Shown: positions 24,317 to 31,716 of the stretch, in pieces
How positions within the stretch are numbered: position 1 is the first letter of the stretch
How the letters are laid out: the number at the start of each line of letters is the position of its first letter
NCBI GenBank assembly: GCA_021791345.1
Contig: JAJYWT010000110.1
Span: forward strand, 1-34,133
Direction: 5' to 3'
From: a bacterium
GTDB taxonomy: Bacteria > Chloroflexota > Dormibacteria > UBA8260 > Bog-877
DNA length: 34,133 nucleotides
Program-made: the position numbers and the translations under genes
The notes under the pieces: model-generated
Databases searched by the model: none
Told to the model about the DNA's origin: nothing
Seen by the model: the letters and a program-made list of their open reading frames with translations, nothing else

Positions 24317-25660
24317 CTACCCAACTTGCTTCCCCACCGGCTGCCCCATTCCAACCTCGTGGCTGACGGCAAGCGCCTGGTCGAGATCGGCAAGCAGATC
24401 GTCGATGTTCTCCAGGCCGATTGAGAGGCGGATGGCATCCGGACGCACCCCTGCGTGCTCGTGCTCCTCGTGGCTGAGCTGGCGGTGGGTGGTGGATGCA
24501 GGGTGGCTGACCAGGGATTTGGCATCACCGAGGTTGACCAACCGCTTGAACAGCTTCACTGAGTTGAAAAACCTGATCGCCGCCTCGTAGCCACCCACAA
24601 CGCCGAAGGTGAGCAGGGCCACCGAGTGGGCACCCAGGTACCGCCGCTGCAGATCGTGGCTGGGGTCACCAGGCAGCCCGGCGAAGCTCACCCAGGACAC
24701 CCTGGGATCGGCGGAGAGGTAGCGCGCCACCGCCAGCGCGTTCTGCTCATGCCGCGCCAGTCGAACCGGCAGCGTCTCCAGCCCCTGGAGGAGCAGGAAG
24801 GCGCTGAATGGCGCCAGGCTCGGGCCGAAGTTACGCAGCCCCACTGTCCGGAGGCGGACGATGTAGGCGCGCTCCCCGAACTCCGAGGTGTAGACCACTC
24901 CGTGGAAGCAGGGCTCGGGCTCATTCATCTCGGGGAATCGCTCGGGGTACTTGGTCCACGGGAAAGTGCCGGCGTCGATCACCGCTCCGCCCAGGGTGGT
25001 CCCGTGCCCCCCTACCCACTTGGTGAGTGACTCCACCACGATGTCAGCCCCGTGACGGATCGGCTTGAGCAGGATGGGCGTGGCCACGGTGTTGTCCACC
25101 AGCAGGGGCACGCCCTGCCGGTGAGCGGCCTCGGCCAAGCGCTCGAGGTCGGCGATGTTGCCCGCGGGATTGCCGATGCTCTCGCAGAAAACCCCGACTG
25201 TTTGAGCGTCGATCAAGTTCTCCACCTGATCCGGATCATCGTTGGGCGCCAACCGCACCTCGACCCCGTAGCGCGGGAGCAGGTGACGGAAGAGCGTGTA
25301 GGTGGCGCCGTACAGCTGCGGAAGGCTGACCAGGTTGGTGCCCGCCCGAGCCACATTGAGAACGGCCTGGGCAACCGCCGCCATCCCGGAGCTGAAGGTG
25401 ACCGCCCCTACCCCGCCCTCCAGCTGGGTGAGTCTCTCCTCCAAGACCGCGTTGGTGGGATTGTTGATGCGGTTGTAGTGGAAGCCAGGGGTGCGAAGGT
25501 CGAAGATGCCGGCGGCGTGCTCGTCGTTCAGGAACTCGTTGGCGACCGTCTGGTATATCGGCACGGCCACCGCCAGGGTGCTGTCGGGTTGGTACCCCGC
25601 ATGCAGGACGATGGTCTCGTCGTGCATCTCTCCAGGGCGCTCCCGGCCCTCAGCGGACAT
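24317..25660 (-). CDS. metY: O-acylhomoserine sulfhydrylase (MetY-type, PLP-dependent)
   Basis: The protein has 447 residues, starting six bases after the stop of the GT2-MetA gene. It matches the Cys/Met-metabolism PLP family of the MetY branch: 'ETIVLHAGYQPD' (15-26), 'AVPIYQT', 'YNRINNPTNAVLEERL', 'FSSGMAAV', 'VFCESIGNPAGNI', 'VDNTVATP' and the PLP lysine K214 in 'SLTKWVGGHG'. The C-domain has 'LGDAKSLVSHPASTTHRQL'. Length and motifs are normal. The enzyme replaces the O-acyl group of O-acetyl- or O-succinylhomoserine with sulfide to make homocysteine. Placed directly behind a MetA-like domain, it forms a two-step route from homoserine. Some relatives in natural-product pathways instead make carbon-carbon bonds at the gamma carbon, which cannot be excluded here. 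Confidence 0.92.
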   Translation of the reverse strand: MSAEGRERPGEMHDETIVLHAGYQPDSTLAVAVPIYQTVANEFLNDEHAAGIFDLRTPGFHYNRINNPTNAVLEERLTQLEGGVGAVTFSSGMAAVAQAVLNVARAGTNLVSLPQLYGATYTLFRHLLPRYGVEVRLAPNDDPDQVENLIDAQTVGVFCESIGNPAGNIADLERLAEAAHRQGVPLLVDNTVATPILLKPIRHGADIVVESLTKWVGGHGTTLGGAVIDAGTFPWTKYPERFPEMNEPEPCFHGVVYTSEFGERAYIVRLRTVGLRNFGPSLAPFSAFLLLQGLETLPVRLARHEQNALAVARYLSADPRVSWVSFAGLPGDPSHDLQRRYLGAHSVALLTFGVVGGYEAAIRFFNSVKLFKRLVNLGDAKSLVSHPASTTHRQLSHEEHEHAGVRPDAIRLSIGLENIDDLLADLDQALAVSHEVGMGQPVGKQVG

Positions 25661-25666
25661 CTTGGC

Positions 25667-27385
25667 TCACCAGGTACCGGCGGCGACAGGGGCCAGTGGT
25701 TCGGTCCGAACAGCCCTAGTCCACCTCGCCAGCCAATTCCGATAGAGCAGCTCCGCGGACAGGCCCCACTCTCCAGCCACCAGGGCGCTCAGCTCCTCCA
25801 TGGGGAACTCCTGGGGGACCGAATCGGCTCGTCCAAGTTGGGCCAGGACCCCATCCGCCTCCGCCGTGAAGTAGCGCGCTGGGGCACATGGCGGGCGTGA
25901 GCCGGGGACCGAGCGATGCCGAGCCCAGTCCCTCCGGTACTCGCGCAGGAGTGTCATACGGTCGTACTCGGGGTGGCCCTGGATCAGAACCAGGGAACAT
26001 CTCTCCACTTCCCTGGTCAGCACCGTCCAATCACCGCCAGCGGCAATCACCGGGCGGTACCCTCTTGGCTCCAGGTGGTCCAGAGGTACCGTGTTCCAGT
26101 GCGAGTGGGGCATGGCAACCAGCTCGGGTAACCCTCCGGCGAGTGCCTCACCGACGAACACCTGCCCCGGCTGCAGTCCGAAGCACTTCTGTGGGAGCAG
26201 CGTTCTCTCGATCCCGTCCAGCCAGTGAGCCGCAGCATGGGCGGCGAGGCAGGAGACGACCATCGACCCGAGGTTCGCCACTCCCCACTCGAACAGCTCG
26301 GTCATCGGCCGGTAGTGGGGTTCATCGGCGATCCGGCCCGCCACCGGCTCCGTTCCGGTTATGACCAGGGCGTCAAGGTGCGAGTCCTTGACCGCCTCGT
26401 ACGGCAGGTACCGCTGCCGGATCCAGGCACTGGCCCGGGGACCCCTCGGTAGCCCGGGAAGCCAGTAGCGAACCAGCTCCACCTGACCGGCACCGGCTCG
26501 TGCAATAAGGCTTTCGAACTGGCGCTCGGTGTCTCGGAAGGCCGGGTCGGGCATGTTGTTGACCAGCCCCACCCGAAGTGGCCGAGGTCGGGTGCCCAAC
26601 TCCTGGTCGGACACCGCCGTACCGAACGCGGAGGCCACCCGGACGCCGAGGACCGACGCCCTGACAACGGGCTCCGGCTCCGAACCCAGGGTGAAGGCGG
26701 GAGTCCGTTGCCAGCCGCGCCACTCGTGCAAGATCGTCCGCAGGACCCGGAAGCCGTCACGGATGGTGTGCAGCTTGCTGATTCCGTGCAGGCGGGGAGC
26801 CTCATGGCTGCCCACCTCCTTGATTCGAAGACCAGCACGCGCCGCCCTGCAGTTTATGTACGCCTCGACCTCGAAGCCGTCGCAGGTGGGAATGACCGGC
26901 GGGAGACAGCTCACCCGGAAGGCGTTCATCCCGTAACAGAGGTCGGTGAAATGGGTCCCGTAGAGCAGGTTCACCAGCTGGACCAGCGCCCAATTCCCCA
27001 ACTTCCGGAAGCGGGTTATGTCGGCGCTGCTCCCGCCGTAGCCAAAACGGGTCCCCTTGGCGTAGTCGGCGCCGCCAGCGAGGGCACACACGAACTTGGG
27101 GATCTCGGCCGGGTCCGCGGACCCGTCGGCGTCCAGGGTGACCGCAACGTCTCCGCGGCAGGCGCGGAGCCCGGTGGCCAGCGCCTCGCCCTTGCCTGAA
27201 CGAGACTGGCGCAGCACCCGCCCGTCGGGCACCAGGCTCCGGAAGACCTCGACAGTGTCGTCGGTCGACCCCCCGTCAACCAGGATCACCTCGAAGATGT
27301 CTTTCCCCAGAGCCGGAAGCACATGGGCCAGGTTGTGGGCCTCGTTGAGTGCCGGTATCACAACTGAGACGCGAGGACTCGTCAT
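25667..27385 (-). CDS. Fusion: GT2 glycosyltransferase - MetA-like homoserine O-acyltransferase
   Basis: ATG 27385 is chosen: it starts directly on the GT2 strand 'RVSVVIPALNEAHNL' with GAGG 11 bases upstream; the frame opens at 27478. The protein has 572 residues. Residues 1-225 are a GT2 domain of the dolichol-phosphate-sugar synthase type ('EVILVDGGSTDDT', 'GKGEALATGL', DADG at 85-88). A 40-residue linker follows, then about 268-572 is a MetA/homoserine acyltransferase domain: 'PLRVGLVNNMPDPAFRDTERQF', 'DALVITGTEP', catalytic C379 in 'MVVSCLAAHAAAHWLDGI', 'PHSHW', H471 and E473 in 'IQGHPEYD', and 'LLYRNWL'. These match Cys142, His235 and Glu237 of E. coli MetA. The frame is continuous with no sign of a stop. 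The MetA half should acylate homoserine for the adjacent MetY. Confidence 0.85.
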   Translation of the reverse strand: MTSPRVSVVIPALNEAHNLAHVLPALGKDIFEVILVDGGSTDDTVEVFRSLVPDGRVLRQSRSGKGEALATGLRACRGDVAVTLDADGSADPAEIPKFVCALAGGADYAKGTRFGYGGSSADITRFRKLGNWALVQLVNLLYGTHFTDLCYGMNAFRVSCLPPVIPTCDGFEVEAYINCRAARAGLRIKEVGSHEAPRLHGISKLHTIRDGFRVLRTILHEWRGWQRTPAFTLGSEPEPVVRASVLGVRVASAFGTAVSDQELGTRPRPLRVGLVNNMPDPAFRDTERQFESLIARAGAGQVELVRYWLPGLPRGPRASAWIRQRYLPYEAVKDSHLDALVITGTEPVAGRIADEPHYRPMTELFEWGVANLGSMVVSCLAAHAAAHWLDGIERTLLPQKCFGLQPGQVFVGEALAGGLPELVAMPHSHWNTVPLDHLEPRGYRPVIAAGGDWTVLTREVERCSLVLIQGHPEYDRMTLLREYRRDWARHRSVPGSRPPCAPARYFTAEADGVLAQLGRADSVPQEFPMEELSALVAGEWGLSAELLYRNWLARWTRAVRTEPLAPVAAGTW

Positions 27386-27676
27386 GGTCTCGGCGACCTC
27401 GAGGACGCCCGCTCCCGGAGCCGTCATCGGCAAGGCTCGGGAGCGGGGACGCACCGACCCGGGTAACCCCGGACGCAACGGCCAATACGGATCCGACAGG
27501 CGTCCTCAAGGCCGCCGGCATAGTCCGCTCCCGCGTCGCCGCCAACCATGCCCCCCCCTGGCCACTCCAGGGACATGGGTCAATCCTCGGTAGTCGTGGA
27601 CGTACAGCGAGCACCCGAGCAGAAAGCGAGGGCGACCTTGAGACTGCACGTTCAAGCCCGTCCGATCACTCCCTAC

Positions 27677-27708
27677 CCGAGTTCGATTGTGACGGCGCCT
27701 GAACTCGG
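27677..27708. promoter_or_regulatory. Inverted repeat CCGAGTTC-N16-GAACTCGG overlapping the -10 box
   Basis: Two perfect 8-bp arms (27677-27684 and 27701-27708) have centres 24 bp apart and flank the -10 hexamer. A dimeric repressor bound here would block RNA polymerase. The placement suggests that the methionine-type operon is regulated at initiation; the regulator is not in the window. Confidence 0.5.
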
Positions 27709-27714
27709 TGTCAA
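27686..27714 (-). promoter_or_regulatory. Sigma70-type promoter of the GT2-MetA/metY/FAD operon
   Basis: On the minus strand a consensus TTGACA (27714-27709), a 17-bp spacer and CACAAT (27691-27686, four of six consensus) form the best promoter in the window. Transcription would start near 27679, about 294 nt before ATG 27385. An inverted repeat overlaps it. Confidence 0.6.
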
Positions 27715-27914
27715 GGAAGCTGACGAAGCCGTGACACGAGATCACGAATCGGTCCGCCTCCCTCCTTTCGAGGTGCCCCGGAGGACGGGGCCCAGGTGGC
27801 TCCGTTCCCCGGGGCGCTCAGGGCCAGGCGATCCACCCGACGTCAGCCGCGGCATGGCCCCACCGGAGGCCGCGGCGCAGCCCCTACGGCTGTGCCCCAC
27901 GCCCGAGGCGGGGA

Positions 27915-27949
27915 AGCGCCCGGAGGCTCAGACAGAGCCTCCGGGCGCT
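27915..27949 (-). terminator. Strong hairpin after surface protein 2
   Basis: A perfect 14-bp stem (arm AGCGCCCGGAGGCT) with a 7-nt loop lies seven bases past the stop of the minus-strand surface-protein gene. No long U tract follows. It parallels the palindrome after surface protein 1. Confidence 0.75.
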
Positions 27950-27956
27950 GGCGCCG

Positions 27957-30116
27957 TCAGGCCGCCGGCCGGCGGCGCAGGCGAACCCCGGCGAGGAGGA
28001 AGATCCCGCCCAGCAGCATGGCCAGGCTGGCCAGCATGCCGGGCAGCATCAGGTCGGCTCCGGTGCCGGGAGTCGTGGTGCTGGCACCCAGCACCGAGCC
28101 CGCGGAGGTGATGGTCACCGGCTCTCCACAGAAGGTGGCACTGGGGTTGTTGGCATCGTTCACGGAGGTGAAGGTCACCCCCCAGTAGTAGGTCCCGGCA
28201 ACGGTGGGCGCAAACCCGGAGCCGGGCGAGTTAGCAGTCCAAGTGGGAACTCCGGACACCATGGCTGGGCCGCTGAGGGACGAGGCGCCCAGGTCCTTGA
28301 CCAGATCCGTGCAGGCGCTGTTGGAGTAGAGGGAGAAGTCAACCACGTCCGAGGTGGCCGGCTGGTACAGGCCGGTGACGGTGGCCGAGTCGCTCAGAGC
28401 GGTCCCCACGGACCCGCCGGCACTTGGCACAGTGGCCACGGCGGGCGTCGTCTCCTTCAGCAGGGTTGGCTCCCCGCACATGGTGGTCCCCAGATTGTAG
28501 GGGTCAGTCTCCGAATTGAAGGTCACCCCCCAGTAATAGGTGCCGGCGGTGCTGGGCGCGAACCCTGAGCCCGGCGAGTCCACGGTCCAGGTGGCGACCC
28601 CGTTCACCATGGCGGGGCTCCCCAGGGGTGCCGAGCCCAGGTTGTCGACCAGAGACGTGCAGCTGGCGTCGGAGTAAAGAGCGAAGCTCACGGTGTCGCC
28701 GCTGGCGGGGTCGGTCAACCCGGTGATCATCGCCGAGTCCTTGAGCACGGCGCCGATGGTGGCGCTCGCCGGCACCGGCGTTGTGGTGATCGAGGGGGTG
28801 CCGGCGACCGTGACCTGCTCACTCCCACACTGGCTGGCGAGACTCATGCCCGCCCAGTTGAGGGTGGCCTGCCACTGATAGAGACCGGCAGAACTGAGGT
28901 CCACGGTGGGCGAGGATGCCTTCCCCGCCGCGCTGATGGATTCGGCCGGGCTGGTGTAGATCGGCGTCCCCGAGCAGCTGCTGCCCGAGTAGGCGGAGAA
29001 GGTCACGGTCGGCGCCGGAGTCACATCCGGCACGTTGCTGACCGTGGCGGTGTCGGAGAAGGGCCGGCCCACCGGACCCGAGTCCGGGCTGGCCTGGGTC
29101 GTGATCGCCGGAGCCATGACCTGGACCGGTTCCGCCGTGCAGGGACTCTCGTAGGTCTTCTTGGTCTGGAAGGTCGAGTCCCAGTAGTAGTAGTCGACGA
29201 CCCAGTAGTAGGTACCGGGGGTCATGTCCCAGGACGACTGCCAGGAGGTGAACTTCGTGGACGAGTTGCTCGGCTCGGTCACCGGGTACCCGGGTGAGAC
29301 CTGGAAGTCAACGGTGCCGGTGCTCGTCGAATAGGGGATCCATCCCGACTTGAAGATGGCGGATCCGGCCTGGCAGGTGGGGTCGTTTGGCCCGTTGAGC
29401 CAGAACTGGATGTAGGGGGAGCCGGAAGCCCCACTCGGCCAGGCGTCGGTGGGGTTGTTGACGATCGCAGAGTCCGTGAGAGCCTCCCCCTCGACGGCAG
29501 TCGCCGGGGAAGGGGCCGAGCTGATGGAGGGCTGCACGCACACCGGCTCGCTCTCACAACCGCTGTACGTGGTCATCGTCTGCTCGCCGTCCATGTACTG
29601 GTAGGAGACCACCCAGTAGTAGGTGGTGGCGGCCTGGGTGTCCATCGGCACCTGGTATGAGCCCCCGCTGGTGGCACTCAGAGACGAGACCAACTCCGTA
29701 GAGCTGCTGGAGGCGGGCACCGGCACGCTGGCGGTGGTGACAGGCGTCAACTGGCTGTCCTGGAACACATTGGCCGCTCCCCCGCTCGAGCAGTCACTCA
29801 GAAACTGGGAGGTGGCCGGGTACAGAGAGAAGGTCGCCGTTCCCGCGAGAACCCCTAGGTTGCTCATCTCCGCCAGACTGGCGGTGTCGTAGGTGAACTG
29901 CCCAGGCGTGATCTCGGTGGTGGGCTGCCCCAAATTGCCAGTGCCTGGAGCCCCGGTGGTGACGTAGCTCTGGGTAGAGATGTGGTAAGTCCAGGCGCTC
30001 ACGATCGGAGCCGCCACGGCTGCCATCAGGCCCAGCGATCCCAGGATCGCCATCGCCCCGAGCCCACGGCGGCCCCGCACGAGCCACCGCCGACTGTTGC
30101 CGCCCAACTTGCTCAC
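27957..30116 (-). CDS. Surface protein with five Ig-like repeats and TPXTG sorting-type tail
   Basis: The GTG at 30116 is chosen over the longer frame (30197) because GGGAGGAG lies just upstream, giving a compact signal peptide: MSKLGGNSRRWLVRGRRGLG then a hydrophobic stretch ending about 'APIVSA'. The protein has 719 residues. Five Ig-like units close with CESEPV, CTAEPV, CGSEQV, CGEPT and CGEPV. The last two units are alike ('YYWGVTFNSETDPYN' and 'YYWGVTFTSVNDANN') and the last closely matches the last unit of surface protein 1, so the two tails share recent ancestry. TPGTG lies 38 residues from the end, followed by a hydrophobic helix and RLRRRPAA. Unlike its paralogue it lacks a propeller head. 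It is probably exported and anchored; its ligand is unknown. Confidence 0.85.
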   Translation of the reverse strand: MSKLGGNSRRWLVRGRRGLGAMAILGSLGLMAAVAAPIVSAWTYHISTQSYVTTGAPGTGNLGQPTTEITPGQFTYDTASLAEMSNLGVLAGTATFSLYPATSQFLSDCSSGGAANVFQDSQLTPVTTASVPVPASSSSTELVSSLSATSGGSYQVPMDTQAATTYYWVVSYQYMDGEQTMTTYSGCESEPVCVQPSISSAPSPATAVEGEALTDSAIVNNPTDAWPSGASGSPYIQFWLNGPNDPTCQAGSAIFKSGWIPYSTSTGTVDFQVSPGYPVTEPSNSSTKFTSWQSSWDMTPGTYYWVVDYYYWDSTFQTKKTYESPCTAEPVQVMAPAITTQASPDSGPVGRPFSDTATVSNVPDVTPAPTVTFSAYSGSSCSGTPIYTSPAESISAAGKASSPTVDLSSAGLYQWQATLNWAGMSLASQCGSEQVTVAGTPSITTTPVPASATIGAVLKDSAMITGLTDPASGDTVSFALYSDASCTSLVDNLGSAPLGSPAMVNGVATWTVDSPGSGFAPSTAGTYYWGVTFNSETDPYNLGTTMCGEPTLLKETTPAVATVPSAGGSVGTALSDSATVTGLYQPATSDVVDFSLYSNSACTDLVKDLGASSLSGPAMVSGVPTWTANSPGSGFAPTVAGTYYWGVTFTSVNDANNPSATFCGEPVTITSAGSVLGASTTTPGTGADLMLPGMLASLAMLLGGIFLLAGVRLRRRPAA
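27960..28073 (-). other. TPXTG sorting-type C-terminal signal of surface protein 2
   Basis: The final 38 residues start TPGTGADLMLPG, run through a hydrophobic helix and end RLRRRPAA, mirroring the tail of surface protein 1 at the same distance from the end. Confidence 0.6.
28105..29925 (-). repeat. Tandem Ig-like repeat array (five units) in surface protein 2
   Basis: Five protein-level repeats of about 90-130 residues each end with C-(x)-(x)-E-(P/Q)-V. Units four and five share long stretches, including 'SPGSGFAP.TAGTYYWGVTF', pointing to a fairly recent duplication; units one and two are longer and diverged. Confidence 0.75.
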
Positions 30117-30283
30117 TGGTCTCCTCCCAACTTGCGCCGTCACAGCCCCCACCCGCCCCGTTCGTCCGGCGCCCGAGCTGCCCACCGCTCTGGTCACCGG
30201 CTGTGTTCAGACTCCGCGGATGCCGCCGCTCGGGGTAGTTCTCCCGAGGCGGCACCGCCTACTGCTTGCGATCTCGTGTCAGT

Positions 30284-30312
30284 ACTGTACCTTGCTCGTG
30301 ACCTAAGGTGAA
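30284..30312 (-). promoter_or_regulatory. Promoter candidate for surface protein 2
   Basis: On the minus strand TTCACC (30312-30307), a 17-bp spacer and TACAGT (30289-30284) each match four of six consensus bases. The predicted leader to GTG 30116 is about 160 nt. Confidence 0.45.
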
Positions 30313-30320
30313 GGCCCCGC

Positions 30321-30352
30321 AACAGATATGTACGGGTCGCTACCGATCTGTT
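30321..30352. promoter_or_regulatory. Inverted repeat AACAGAT-N18-ATCTGTT between divergent genes
   Basis: Perfect 7-bp arms lie at 30321-30327 and 30346-30352. They sit just upstream of the surface-protein -35 box and 54 bp before the M16 start, a place where one regulator could act on both directions. The 9-mer CGCTACCGA (30338-30346) lies inside the spacer. Confidence 0.4.
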
Positions 30353-30405
30353 ACTCGTCCGTGAGTTCGCTCCGCACCGGGGCCGATGCAGGGGGCGTTG
30401 CTACG

Positions 30406-31716
30406 ATGGCAGGCGTGACCACAACAACCGATGCGGTGATCACCTCCTTACGGCTGGACAACGGGCTCGAGGTGGTGATGAGCCCTGAGAGTTCGTCACC
30501 CACGGTGGGCGTGGGGGTCTTCTACCGGGTCGGATTCCGCCTCGAGCCCGAGGGACGCACCGGCTTCGCCCACTTGTTCGAGCACCTCATGTTCCAGGGC
30601 ACGCCCAGGGTGCCCAAACCACACTTCGGGAACCTGATCAATTCCGCCGGCGGCCTGCTCAACGGCTTCACCCGTCACGACTACACGGCCTACTTCGAGA
30701 TCCTGCCGACCTCGGCCCTGGAGATGGCCCTCTTCCTGGAGGCGGACCGGATGGGGCAGCTGGACATCAACTCAGGGACACTCCGCAACCAGCTCCAGGT
30801 GGTCGAGGAGGAGGTCCGGGTCAACGTGCTGAACCAGCCCTACGGCGGGTTCTCCTGGCTCTGGCTGGCCCAGCACGCCTTCTCCCGCTATCCCAACAAC
30901 CACAACTTCTACGGGGAGTTCTCCGACCTGGAAGCGGCCTCGGTCGACGACGCGGCGGAGTTCTACCGGAGCTGGTACGGGCCGGGGAACGCCACTCTGG
31001 TCCTGGCGGGCGACTTCGACCCTGACGCTGCCCTGCAGCTGGTGGAGAGTCATTTCGGTCCAGTGGCGCCCCGCCCGGAGCCGCCCCAGCCTGACCTCGC
31101 GGAACCGCTGCCGGCCGACCGCCGTGAGCACCGGCATGTGGATCCCCTCGCCCCCACAGCCCAGGTGGCGGTGGGCTATCCCACAGCTCCCTTCGGCTCG
31201 GAAGACCACCTGCCGCTGGCCCTGGCGGCGCGGATCCTCACCGACGGCCGGGCCTCGTGGCTGCAGCGCACCCTGGTCCGTGAGAGGGAACTGCTGCTCC
31301 ATGTGGCGGGTGGGCCGCTCTACCCCATCGGGGACTCCTTCGAATTCCGCGGTCCCGCCCTGTTCACCATCGAGGCCACCCCCAGGGAGGGGGTATCCAC
31401 TGAGGAAGCGGTTCTGGCCCTGGACCGGGAGCTGGCCCGCCTCGCCGCCGATGGTCCAACCGAGGAGGAGCTGCACCGGGCGCGCCGCCGCGAGCTGGCT
31501 CGCCACCACGCCACCTCCGACAGCCGGCTGGGCCGGCTGACCACGCTGGGGGTCATGGCAGCCGTACACCGCCAGCCCGAGCTGGTCGACCTGCTACCCC
31601 AGCGCTTCGCCGAGGTGACCCCGGTCCAGGTGGCGGCGGCGGTCGGCCGTTGGCTCCGGCCGGAACGCTCCACAGTCCTCCACTGGTTGCCGGGTGCCGG
31701 GGGCGACGGGAGATGA
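30406..31716 (+). CDS. M16-family zinc peptidase, catalytic subunit
   Basis: ATG 30406 gives 436 residues; the frame opens at 30328, and a GTG at 30415 is possible. The inverted zinc motif H-x-x-E-H is present as H56-L-F-E59-H60 in 'FAHLFEHLMFQGT', with the distal zinc ligand E135 in 'VVEEEVRVNV' 75 residues later, as in the family. 'GGLLNGFTRHDYTAYF' is the usual following strand. The length fits a two-domain processing-peptidase-like (pitrilysin/MPP beta) subunit. Such bacterial pairs degrade or process peptides as a heterodimer. Its stop overlaps the next gene's start (ATGA), so the two subunits are coupled. Confidence 0.92.
   Translation: MAGVTTTTDAVITSLRLDNGLEVVMSPESSSPTVGVGVFYRVGFRLEPEGRTGFAHLFEHLMFQGTPRVPKPHFGNLINSAGGLLNGFTRHDYTAYFEILPTSALEMALFLEADRMGQLDINSGTLRNQLQVVEEEVRVNVLNQPYGGFSWLWLAQHAFSRYPNNHNFYGEFSDLEAASVDDAAEFYRSWYGPGNATLVLAGDFDPDAALQLVESHFGPVAPRPEPPQPDLAEPLPADRREHRHVDPLAPTAQVAVGYPTAPFGSEDHLPLALAARILTDGRASWLQRTLVRERELLLHVAGGPLYPIGDSFEFRGPALFTIEATPREGVSTEEAVLALDRELARLAADGPTEEELHRARRRELARHHATSDSRLGRLTTLGVMAAVHRQPELVDLLPQRFAEVTPVQVAAAVGRWLRPERSTVLHWLPGAGGDGR

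Larger units (their letters stand above)
27386..27956. other. Long upstream region of the GT2-MetA operon
   Basis: This 571-bp stretch lies between the stop of surface protein 2 and the operon start. It contains the surface-protein terminator (27915-27949), a promoter with overlapping inverted repeat (27677-27714), and a predicted leader of about 290 nt holding a G8 run (27551-27558). I looked for SAM-I, SAM-II and SAM-IV core motifs in the leader and did not recognise one. A 79-codon frame (27745-27506) is doubtful. Confidence 0.55.
30117..30405. other. Divergent intergenic region, surface protein 2 / M16 pair
   Basis: The region holds promoters in both directions: a minus-strand pair at 30284-30312, and an inverted repeat AACAGAT/ATCTGTT at 30321-30352. 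No supported gene lies here; the small frames lack family features. Confidence 0.5.

Noticed and set aside
27386..27680. Possible SAM riboswitch ahead of the MetA/MetY operon
   Set aside because: I looked for SAM-I, SAM-II and SAM-IV core motifs by eye and found no match; a covariance scan would be needed to be sure.
27506..27745. 79-codon minus-strand frame with an AGGAGGG-like site upstream
   Set aside because: Spacing to its GTG is long, codon bias fades along the frame, and it overlaps the predicted promoter and leader of the GT2-MetA operon.
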